Positions 52,930 to 60,888 of a stretch of DNA of 64,000 nucleotides are shown one piece after another. Under the pieces are notes generated by a model that saw nothing but the letters and a program-made list of their open reading frames with translations, had not been told where the DNA came from and made no database searches. The position numbers and the translations under genes are program-made. The stretch comes from Roseobacter sp. (lineage in GTDB: Bacteria > Pseudomonadota > Alphaproteobacteria > Rhodobacterales > Rhodobacteraceae), in the NCBI GenBank assembly GCA_024636475.1, contig JAGXHA010000063.1, positions 1-64,000 of the forward strand, given 5' to 3'. How positions within the stretch are numbered: the first letter of the stretch is position 1; each line of letters opens with the position of its first letter.

Positions 52930-53343
52930 TTATTCAGCTGTGATAACCGCCATTACCAAGTTGCCTTCTGGCTTGATTGGGCCGTCTTCTGTGGCACCCA
53001 ATGTGTATTCAAACACACCAGTCGTCATGCCACCTTCTTCAGCGTGCACCATCAACATAAGCATTTCGCCGGATTTCACTTCTTCTTGCAAAATTGCCGC
53101 GACATCGGTGTTTTCACCGGCACGCAAAGGGGCATAGCCAACGACTGGGCCCGGCTTCATCTCGGCATCAGTGCGGTGGACAACCAGCCAGCCATTTACG
53201 CCTGCCATTACTTTTTCAGCGCTGACCACGCCATTGGACACGTCTTGATCCATCGCTTCGACCATTGGTGTGCTGTGGGCGGCCGCAAATGCGGAACCAG
53301 CAGCGATTGTCAGGGCGACTGCAGTTGTTGTGAATATTTTCAT
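52930..53343 (-). CDS. Exported DUF7282-type protein
   Basis: The 137-residue protein has a signal peptide (ending GSAFAAAHS) and one domain of the DUF7282 type: VVSAEKVMAGVNGWLVVHRTD, GPVVGYAPLRAGENTDV, MLMLMVHAEEGG and VFEYTLGATEDGPI. The domain is known mostly from haloarchaea and marine bacteria without a defined function. GAGGAGATTAACG precedes the ATG. It is a single-gene unit ending in the shared terminator. Confidence 0.75.
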   Translation of the reverse strand: MKIFTTTAVALTIAAGSAFAAAHSTPMVEAMDQDVSNGVVSAEKVMAGVNGWLVVHRTDAEMKPGPVVGYAPLRAGENTDVAAILQEEVKSGEMLMLMVHAEEGGMTTGVFEYTLGATEDGPIKPEGNLVMAVITAE

Positions 53344-53409
53344 CGTTAATCTCCTCGTTGGTTACGCTGAAGGAACGATGTCGAAACTTCAAAAGTTTCA
53401 GAAAAGAAT

Positions 53410-54102
53410 TCACGTGGTTCGTTTTATCCAAAGCTTCTCATAATGTGGCATCGCTTGATCCAGCAAAACCTTGGCTGATCCCGTTAAAACTGGCAAAGGT
53501 CCTTCAGCCCCCGCAAATCCGGTGCTTTGGTGCACAGCGCCGTACCAATGCGCTGCCCATATGCCATCTTCGACGCGCGCGCCCGCACTCCAGTGAAGCA
53601 TGTCGTCGTCAAACGGCAGGCCAATTGCAGTGCAAAGGGTTCGCAGCATCTTTGCAGGATTTGCCCGAATGTCGGCTGAATCGACGATCAATCCGCCAAT
53701 CCGATCGTAAAGCGCTGCTTGTTGGGCAAACCCGATATCATCAAAACTGGGCGCTTCGCGTTTCGCGATATAGCTTGCGATGACACGGGCAGGATGGCGA
53801 AGCAGATGGATGTTCACACAATCATCTGCCCAATCCATCGGGAAACCGTCCAACATGTGATGCGGCATGTGTTTCATATAGATATGCGGGGTGCCTTGGC
53901 GCTGACAAAGCTTGGCAACCTTGATCGGGTCGGTTTCATGTGCCGCGATAATCTGATCTCGCATCGGATGATCATCGCCTGTCGCCGCCAGAAAAGGTGC
54001 ATAGAACGGCTCATCCATTACAGTAAAGTCGGCACGGTTGCCAAAGCTGTACATCATAGCAGTGCTCAGGTTGCGCGGGCCAGACCACATTGCGATGCGC
54101 AT
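53410..54102 (-). CDS. Sulfotransferase-like P-loop protein
   Basis: The 230-residue protein begins RIAMWSGPRNLSTAMMYSF, the phosphosulfate-binding-type loop of small sulfotransferase-like proteins, followed by VMDEPFYAPFL and VNIHLLRHPARVIASYI, the region of the second PAPS-binding Ser. Whether it transfers sulfate is unproven. ATG 54102 overlaps the aminotransferase stop (TGATG), so the two are translationally coupled; this pairing suggests one pathway. Confidence 0.78.
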   Translation of the reverse strand: MRIAMWSGPRNLSTAMMYSFGNRADFTVMDEPFYAPFLAATGDDHPMRDQIIAAHETDPIKVAKLCQRQGTPHIYMKHMPHHMLDGFPMDWADDCVNIHLLRHPARVIASYIAKREAPSFDDIGFAQQAALYDRIGGLIVDSADIRANPAKMLRTLCTAIGLPFDDDMLHWSAGARVEDGIWAAHWYGAVHQSTGFAGAEGPLPVLTGSAKVLLDQAMPHYEKLWIKRTT

Positions 54103-55010
54103 CAAGCACACTCCCGCTTGATCAGATCCTTGTAGAGTTCACGCAGACGCTGGGTCATCGGGCCCATTTCGCCTGTCCCGATTTGTCGGCCATCAATCAA
54201 CGCTACCGGCGTTTGCGCACCAAATGTTCCGGTCAAGAAAGCCTCGTCAGCGCCGTAGGTATCAACAAGTGAAAAATTCCGCTCGAACACCGGAATGTCG
54301 TTGCTCCGGCACAAGTCGATCACCTTTTGCCGGGTAATCCCGTTCATGCAGTAATCGCCCGTGCTGGTCCAAACGGCACCTTTGCGCACGATGAAAAAGT
54401 TGCAAGCGTTGGTCGTGTTCACGAACCCATTGATATCCAGCATGAGCCCCTCGTCCGCACCCGCTTTTTCCGCCGCGATGCAGGCAAGGATACAGTTAAG
54501 CTTGGAATGGCTGTTCAGCTTCGGGTCTTGCGTCATCGGTAAGCCGCGCAGATGCGGCACCGTCGCCAGTCGGATCGGGCGCGGGATGCTGGGGCGCGAA
54601 TGTTCCATGATAATCGTGATCGTCGGCCCCGATTGAGACAGCGACGGATGCTGGAACGGGCGGGTTTTGACACCGCGCGTGATCATCAGCCGCGCATGGG
54701 CATCGGTAGTCATGCCATTCGCTTTTTGCGTCTCTAACAAAGCTGAAATCAAGGCTTCCCGCGGCATTCCAATGTCCAGATCAATCGCTTTGGAGGCTTC
54801 AAACAGCCGGTCAAAGTGATCGTCCATGAAGGCCCAGCATCCATCATAGAGACGCAAACCCTCCCAGATACCGTCGCCCAACATGAATCCACTGTCATAG
54901 ACGCTGACCATCGCCTGCGCTTTAGGGACAATTTTGCCGTTAAGATAAATCAAAATCTCGTCGTTGCGCGCATCTTCTTCGGCTTGGTGGGTGGTAACGT
55001 GATCTTGCAT
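54102..55010 (-). CDS. PLP class IV aminotransferase (BCAT/D-amino-acid transaminase type)
   Basis: The 302-residue fold-type IV aminotransferase has VYDSGFMLGDGIWEGLRLYDG at the N-terminus, the PLP Lys in LNSHSKLNCILA, and TGTFGAQTPVALIDGR near the end. It could act on branched-chain amino acids or D-amino acids or be an aminodeoxychorismate-lyase relative; the pattern does not decide. The start is MQDHVTTHQ at 55010. It is coupled to the sulfotransferase-like gene. Confidence 0.88.
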   Translation of the reverse strand: MQDHVTTHQAEEDARNDEILIYLNGKIVPKAQAMVSVYDSGFMLGDGIWEGLRLYDGCWAFMDDHFDRLFEASKAIDLDIGMPREALISALLETQKANGMTTDAHARLMITRGVKTRPFQHPSLSQSGPTITIIMEHSRPSIPRPIRLATVPHLRGLPMTQDPKLNSHSKLNCILACIAAEKAGADEGLMLDINGFVNTTNACNFFIVRKGAVWTSTGDYCMNGITRQKVIDLCRSNDIPVFERNFSLVDTYGADEAFLTGTFGAQTPVALIDGRQIGTGEMGPMTQRLRELYKDLIKRECA

Positions 55011-55156
55011 AAGTGTCCCCCTGTTTGCAGGGACGCTAAGAAGTTCAGCAGCCCGCGCCAAGCCTGAAATTGAAATCACTAGCGCGTGACATCGTCATGC
55101 TGCGTGTTGCGCGACCCCGACAAGCACGTCACCCTTTCAAAAAGAGGAGAAAATTG

Positions 55157-55831
55157 ATGAGTATCTCAGGTAATTTAAAACTGTTCGCCCTGACCGCAGC
55201 CATAGGCTTGGGTTTGGTGCTTCAAACAACTAACGCAAAAGCAGCTGGAACAGAGACGCTTTTGGTGGCTGGTGGATGCTTTTGGTGTGTTGAGGCGGAC
55301 TTTGAATCAGTCAAAGGTGTGAAAGAGGTTGTGTCAGGTTTTGCTGGTGGATCGGTCAAGAACCCGACGTATAAGCAGGTCGTTGGCGGCGGGACCGGGC
55401 ATTATGAAGTTGCCCAGATCCAATATGACCCAGCTGTGGTCAGCACCGATCAACTGCTTGATATGTTCTTTCGGTCTGTCGATCCAACAGATGCGGGCGG
55501 CCAGTTCTGTGACCGTGGCGACAGCTATCGCACAGCAATTTTTGCCGATGGCGCTGCCCAGATGGCTGCGGCTGAAAAAGCAAAGGCAGATGCGCAGGCG
55601 GCTTTGGGCCAGCCAATTGTCACGCCGGTCTTGGGCAAAGCAGAATTCTATCCGGCCGGGGACTATCATCAGGACTATTACAAAAGCGACGACCGGTTGG
55701 CGTTTAGCAGCGTCGGCTTGGGCGTAAAGAAATCAGTCGCCTACAAACGCTACCGCGACGGATGCGGACGCGATCAGCGTATTAAACAGCTTTGGGGAAA
55801 TGAAGCAGCGTTTGTCGACAAGGGAAGTTAA
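55157..55831 (+). CDS. msrA: Exported peptide methionine sulfoxide reductase MsrA
   Basis: MsrA reduces the S-form of methionine sulfoxide in proteins. The 224-residue protein has a signal peptide (ending TTNAKA) and the active site GGCFWCVEADFE (Cys41). YHQDYY and the C-terminal Cys in DGCGRD are present. The GCFWC form with an extra Cys is one of the known subclasses. Export suggests a periplasmic repair role. ATG 55157 with AGAGGAGA upstream is the start. It overlaps the convergent ribokinase stop by 4 nt. Confidence 0.93.
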   Translation: MSISGNLKLFALTAAIGLGLVLQTTNAKAAGTETLLVAGGCFWCVEADFESVKGVKEVVSGFAGGSVKNPTYKQVVGGGTGHYEVAQIQYDPAVVSTDQLLDMFFRSVDPTDAGGQFCDRGDSYRTAIFADGAAQMAAAEKAKADAQAALGQPIVTPVLGKAEFYPAGDYHQDYYKSDDRLAFSSVGLGVKKSVAYKRYRDGCGRDQRIKQLWGNEAAFVDKGS

Positions 55832-56700
55832 TCAAAATCGTGATCCTGGATATCCTTGAGATCCGGGATCACATCTGCTGTCCCCTGCCGCATAACCATC
55901 AATGCCGCCGCCTGCATCGCCAGTGAAATCGCATCTGTCATCGACAGTCTACGATCAAGCGCAGCAACCAGATAACCGGTAAACGTATCGCCAGCCCCTG
56001 TCGTATCAACAGCGTTCACCACATAGGCAGGGAACGTTTTCTGAATTTTCCCTTTTTTAGAGACCCATTTGCAGCCGTCAGCCCCTAACGTGACGATGAT
56101 GTCATCAATCGGAAGATCTTCCAACGATCGGCCAAGTGCCGTTTCAAGCTCGGCCGCTTCGCCTTCGTTCAGAACAAGAAGATCAACACATTCCATCACA
56201 TCGGCAACGACCTCTGCCTCAAAGGGGGCGGCCGCATAGGCAACACGCATCCCCAAGGTTTTGGCAGTGGGTGCCGCAAATTCCTGACCGAGTGTTTCAT
56301 TCTGCATCAACAGAAAATCGCCCGGTGATGCTTCGGATAAGGCAGCGCCGATGATCCGGTCGTTGATCTCGTGATTTGCACCTGCGAACAGGACGATCGA
56401 ATTCTCGCCATCTTCCGCGACGCAAATATTCGCGTGACCGGTCGGCTTTTTGATCATGTGGATATGCTGTGTCTCGACGCCGTATTCCAACAAACGCTCG
56501 ACCGCCCATTTGCCATCAGGCCCAACAGCGCCAATGTGCATCACACGCGCACCTGCACGCGCAGCTGCGACTGACATATTGGCACCTTTGCCGCCCAAGC
56601 CCTGACGAAAATCTTCGGCTGCTATCGTTTCACCCGGTTTCGGCAGGTGACGCAGATAATAGAAGTTGTCTGCATTGATAGAGCCGAGATTCCAGATCAT
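55828..56700 (-). CDS. rbsK: Ribokinase (PfkB family)
   Basis: The 290-residue sugar kinase shows the PfkB pattern: NLGSINADNFYYL, GGKGANMSVAAARAG, and the ATP/catalytic DTTGAGDTFTGYLVAA with the base Asp. It phosphorylates ribose or a close sugar or nucleoside; the substrate is assumed from family. It overlaps maeB's stop by 4 nt (ATGA), so it is translated with malic enzyme. Confidence 0.82.
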   Translation of the reverse strand: MIWNLGSINADNFYYLRHLPKPGETIAAEDFRQGLGGKGANMSVAAARAGARVMHIGAVGPDGKWAVERLLEYGVETQHIHMIKKPTGHANICVAEDGENSIVLFAGANHEINDRIIGAALSEASPGDFLLMQNETLGQEFAAPTAKTLGMRVAYAAAPFEAEVVADVMECVDLLVLNEGEAAELETALGRSLEDLPIDDIIVTLGADGCKWVSKKGKIQKTFPAYVVNAVDTTGAGDTFTGYLVAALDRRLSMTDAISLAMQAAALMVMRQGTADVIPDLKDIQDHDFD

Positions 56701-58955
56701 TCGCCAACCTTGCAGGCCGCCAGAATAGCCATGTTCAGGATGTCATTCGCTGTCGACGTGGTAGAGCAAATCTGGATCGATTTATCCAAGCCGGTCAGGA
56801 TTGGCCCGATAACAGTTGCCCCCGCCATTTCCTGCATCAGTTTGACCGATATGCTGGCAGAGTGGCGCGCCGGAACAACCAGAATATTCGCAGGGCCCGT
56901 CAACCGGGAGAAAGGATAGTTCTTTTGGCTTTCGGCGTTCAGGGCCACATCAACGGTCATCTCGCCTTCGTATTCGAAACTAACGCCGCGTCTATCAAGA
57001 ACCCTGGGAGCCTGATGCATCTTCTCGGCCCGTTCGGAGACAGGGTATCCAAAGGTCGAAAAGCTCACGAAGGCCACCCTTGGTTCAAGCCCGAGATGGC
57101 GCGCAACCTTGGCACCACTTTCCGCGATATTTGCCAGATCTTCTTCGTTGGGCCATTCGTGTACCAACGTATCACCGATGAACACGATCCGGCCTTTGTG
57201 CAAAACAGCAGTGATACCAACTGCGCCATGTTGTGCGTTGGCGTCGAAAACGTGGTTGATCCGCTCAAGAACATGCGCGGATTTACGGGTTGCCCCTGTT
57301 ACAAGACCGTCGCCATGCCCGTGCGCCAACATCAAGGCGCCAAACACATGGCGGTCTCGTGCAGCAAGGCGATGGATGTCTTTGTTGTCAAATCCCTTGC
57401 GCTGAAGGCGGTCGTACAAAAACGTCTTATAAGTCTCTAAATGCGTGGTATTGGCCGCATTCACGACCTCAAGCTCGCGGAAAGCGTCATCCAGACCGGC
57501 AGCTTCCAGTTTGGTTTTAACGTCTTCGGCACGTCCGACAACCAGTGCTTTGCCAAGACCGGAGCGTTGGTACATCACTGCGGCGCGCAACACCTTTGGA
57601 TCATCCCCCTCGGCAAAGATCATTCGTGCTTGGTTTGCACGCGCACGTGCATTGATACCACGCAGGATATTTGCAGTCGGGTCCATCCGGGATTTCAAGC
57701 TTAGCTCGTAAGCATCCATGTCGATAATCGGGCGGCGTGCCACACCAGTATGCATCCCGGCCTGCGCGACTGCGGGGGGAATACGGTGGATCAAACGGGG
57801 GTCAAACGGCGTGGGGATGATATAGTCGCGCCCGAAACTCAGGTTCTTGCCATAGGCCAACGCCACCTCGTCCGGCACGTCTTCACGCGCAAGATTGGCA
57901 AGCGCATGGGCGCAAGCGATTTTCATCTCGTCATTGATGGCACGGGCATGAATGTCTAACGCCCCGCGGAAAAGATACGGGAAACCAAGCACGTTGTTAA
58001 CTTGGTTCGGATAATCGCTGCGCCCGGTTGCGACGATGGCGTCAGGGCGTACCTCGTGGGCGTCTTCCGGCGTAATTTCAGGATCGGGGTTTGCCATGGC
58101 GAAGATCACAGGATTATCTGCCATGCTGGAAACCATCGCTTGCGTCACCGCACCCTTAACAGAGACACCCAGAAAGACATCGGCACCCTGCATCGCATCT
58201 TCCAATGTGCGCAGTTCGGTCGATGCGGCATGGGCGGATTTCCATTGGTTCATACCTTCGGTGCGACCCTGATAAATCACACCCTTGGTGTCGCACATGA
58301 TGCAATTGTTGTGCTTTGCGCCCATCGCCTTGAGCAGCTCAAGGCAGGCAATGCCCGCAGCACCGGCACCGTTCAGGACGATGCGCACCTCTTCGATTTT
58401 CTTGCCCGAGATACGCAGCGCGTTCAACAAGCCAGCGGCACAGATCACAGCTGTGCCGTGCTGGTCGTCATGGAAGACAGGAATATCCATCTCTTCCTTG
58501 AGGCGTTGCTCGATGATGAAACACTCAGGCGCCTTGATGTCTTCAAGGTTGATGCCGCCAAAGGTCGGACCCATCAGTTTGACGGCGTTGATAAAGGCCT
58601 CGGGGTCTTCGGTGTCCAGTTCGATATCAATAGAATTCACATCAGCAAAGCGCTTGAACAAAACGGCCTTGCCTTCCATCACGGGTTTGGACGCAAGCGC
58701 ACCTAAGTTACCGAGCCCCAGAACCGCCGTACCATTAGAAATCACCGCAACCAGATTGCCTTTGTTCGTATAGTCATAAGCCAACTCGGGGTTTTCTGCG
58801 ATGGCTTCACACGGCACCGCAACACCAGGCGAGTACGCAAGACTAAGATCCCGCTGCGTGGTCATGGGAACGGTTGCAGAGATTTCGAACTTGCCGGGGG
58901 TTGGTTCTAGGTGAAAGGCAAGCGCCTCTTCTGACGTGATGCGGTTTTTGGACAC
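56697..58955 (-). CDS. maeB: NADP-dependent malic enzyme MaeB
   Basis: The 752-residue protein joins a malic enzyme domain (residues 1-430: SLAYSPGVAVPCEAI, FHDDQHGTAVI, NGAGAAGIACLEL) to a C-terminal phosphotransacetylase-like domain (430-752), which is regulatory in this family. It makes pyruvate and NADPH from malate. Translation begins at GTG 58955 (VSKNRITSEEAL), the usual MaeB start; the ATG at 59012 would add 19 foreign residues. It is coupled to rbsK. Confidence 0.93.
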   Translation of the reverse strand: MSKNRITSEEALAFHLEPTPGKFEISATVPMTTQRDLSLAYSPGVAVPCEAIAENPELAYDYTNKGNLVAVISNGTAVLGLGNLGALASKPVMEGKAVLFKRFADVNSIDIELDTEDPEAFINAVKLMGPTFGGINLEDIKAPECFIIEQRLKEEMDIPVFHDDQHGTAVICAAGLLNALRISGKKIEEVRIVLNGAGAAGIACLELLKAMGAKHNNCIMCDTKGVIYQGRTEGMNQWKSAHAASTELRTLEDAMQGADVFLGVSVKGAVTQAMVSSMADNPVIFAMANPDPEITPEDAHEVRPDAIVATGRSDYPNQVNNVLGFPYLFRGALDIHARAINDEMKIACAHALANLAREDVPDEVALAYGKNLSFGRDYIIPTPFDPRLIHRIPPAVAQAGMHTGVARRPIIDMDAYELSLKSRMDPTANILRGINARARANQARMIFAEGDDPKVLRAAVMYQRSGLGKALVVGRAEDVKTKLEAAGLDDAFRELEVVNAANTTHLETYKTFLYDRLQRKGFDNKDIHRLAARDRHVFGALMLAHGHGDGLVTGATRKSAHVLERINHVFDANAQHGAVGITAVLHKGRIVFIGDTLVHEWPNEEDLANIAESGAKVARHLGLEPRVAFVSFSTFGYPVSERAEKMHQAPRVLDRRGVSFEYEGEMTVDVALNAESQKNYPFSRLTGPANILVVPARHSASISVKLMQEMAGATVIGPILTGLDKSIQICSTTSTANDILNMAILAACKVGE

Positions 58956-59030
58956 TGGAGACGCTTCCCTATTGTTTCGGGGCTTAATACCGTTGAACAG
59001 CCCAGCGTACAATCATGATGGCGCTCACAG

Positions 59031-60761
59031 TTAGACAACGTAGCGGACCCATTCATGGTTTTTTAGAAATGCATCATGCCTGTCAGGGAAATCCGACTGC
59101 AATCGTGCCAAAGCCCAAAGAATGACCTTGGGTTGCTCGCATCGGTTTGCACACCAGATCATTCGGACGAGGGTTTGCCAACGCGACTGGTCTGCTTGAA
59201 AGGCTGCATCCAGGGCGATCAGCTCGGACTTGGGCACATCCAGATGTTTGCAGCAATCAGCCATCAACATTTGCAGATCGAAATGCCCCGCCATCCATTG
59301 TTGGTTCGCTTCAAGGATCGCCACCGCCTTTTCAACTTCATCCGCCCGGAATAAACCGCGCGCAAGCCTAAGCAAATCATCCGCTTGCGGCATTTCAGGC
59401 AGATGCCCGTCAAGCGACACCACAAACGCCATCAGTTGACCGGCAGCTTTGTACGACAACGCAGCAGGCAGAAGTTCATCCTTGAACGGCTTTGGTTCTT
59501 CGCCCGACTTGACGCCTTTGTAATCTGCAAAAAAGCTGATGTATTTGCATTGCGCCGCATTGGCCAAAGGCCAGAAATCACCCCAGCGTGTCATCGCAGT
59601 TTGCAAGGTTCCGATTTCAATCACATAGGTTTCAGGGCTTGCGAACAACATGTTGGTAAAGCCCGCCCCATGATACGAAATCATCATCTCGGCATTGGCC
59701 ATCAGGGCCACCTGCTCAAGCGGATGCAAATTTTCGAAAACGATGTATTCAAACCCAAAAAGACGCAGGTGATCAAAAAGTTCATCCTCCCCCTCCATAT
59801 GCCTCGTTCGGCTTTGGCGGGTGTCGCGACCCACGTAGAACTTTTTTGGCAGATCACTGAAGTCCATCCCGCCGATCATCCGCAACGCCCGTTCACGCAG
59901 CGCGATCAATGCAGAGCTGACCACATTCATCTGCAACATGTTCTGAGACGCGACCGTCGCCGCCTGCCCTTGCCAGAACTGCGTGGAAGGCGCCAGCTTA
60001 TCAAGTTGATCAGAGCTTATATCGGGGTTTAGGGAATGCAGCCCAACCAGATCAAAGGCCGTCAGCACGCGATTATAGTCCTTTGGCGCACGTTCAAAAA
60101 ACACGCGATCCTTATACTCGGGGAATAGAACACTGACAAAATTCAGCGCGAAGTCCCGCGTCTTTTTTTCGTCATTGGGGAAATGGATGAATATCCGCCC
60201 CTGAAAATCCAGGTCATCCAAAACGCACAGCTGGCACAGCGTTTCCGTCACAAAGTGATAGTAGTTAAAGGTATTCCGACTGGTGATGGCGAAATCAACG
60301 TCCGGGCCAATGGCTTCAGGATCAACCTTCAGCTTCTTTCCTTTATTTGCCTCAAGAGAATTTGCAAAATAATCAAGCAGCCGCTTTTGCGGATCAAATT
60401 CTGCGGCCTCATTCGTCCAGCGATACTGATTCAGTGCGCGCTGACCGGACGCTCCACTTAAAACAATGCGATCTTTCGCCAAAACCAGCGACTTGCGAAA
60501 AATGACATCCTCTAAAACCGCCGGAACACTGGCGTAGACAATCGGTTTTTTCAGCTTTTTGTGCCGTCGCGTCTGCGCCAGAAAAGCTTCGATCTTGTCA
60601 TTAAGTGCGGCGTCAGCGCTTGCACCAACGCCCTCGATCACGGCAGGCTGGATCGCGCGCCAGAAATAGGGTGGTTCCGCAAGGAGGGTAACGCCTTCAT
60701 CCGACCATGGATTCAGGAAAACCTGATCCGGTTCTTGAGAGAATTTCACCGGTTTGCGCAC
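59031..60761 (-). CDS. GT61-type (DUF563) glycosyltransferase
   Basis: The 576-residue protein has a DUF563/GT61 core around residues 150-420: RNTFNYYHFVTETL, VASQNMLQM, YVGRDTRQSRT, FEYIVFENLHPLEQVALMANAEMMISYHGAGFTN. A C-terminal 150 residues look like helical repeats (LARGLFRADEVEKAVAILEANQ). Family members transfer sugars to protein or surface polysaccharide; here the acceptor is unknown. Translation starts at GTG 60761 (VRKPVKFSQ). It is divergent from mutS with a 127-nt gap. Confidence 0.82.
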   Translation of the reverse strand: MRKPVKFSQEPDQVFLNPWSDEGVTLLAEPPYFWRAIQPAVIEGVGASADAALNDKIEAFLAQTRRHKKLKKPIVYASVPAVLEDVIFRKSLVLAKDRIVLSGASGQRALNQYRWTNEAAEFDPQKRLLDYFANSLEANKGKKLKVDPEAIGPDVDFAITSRNTFNYYHFVTETLCQLCVLDDLDFQGRIFIHFPNDEKKTRDFALNFVSVLFPEYKDRVFFERAPKDYNRVLTAFDLVGLHSLNPDISSDQLDKLAPSTQFWQGQAATVASQNMLQMNVVSSALIALRERALRMIGGMDFSDLPKKFYVGRDTRQSRTRHMEGEDELFDHLRLFGFEYIVFENLHPLEQVALMANAEMMISYHGAGFTNMLFASPETYVIEIGTLQTAMTRWGDFWPLANAAQCKYISFFADYKGVKSGEEPKPFKDELLPAALSYKAAGQLMAFVVSLDGHLPEMPQADDLLRLARGLFRADEVEKAVAILEANQQWMAGHFDLQMLMADCCKHLDVPKSELIALDAAFQADQSRWQTLVRMIWCANRCEQPKVILWALARLQSDFPDRHDAFLKNHEWVRYVV

Positions 60762-60888
60762 GAAGAACTCTTCATATTAACCATCTGCTAATCTCTTTAG
60801 CACAACCGCTTTCGGGGTCCATCATGATCGCCTCTTTCATGCCTGCCTCACGTTTTGTAGACAGTACCATGTCAGACGGGGGTTTGCA

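Noticed and set aside
60777..60793. CtrA-like box TTAA-N7-CTAAT between the GT61 gene and mutS
   Set aside because: Two differences from the consensus in an AT-rich gap; indistinguishable from chance.
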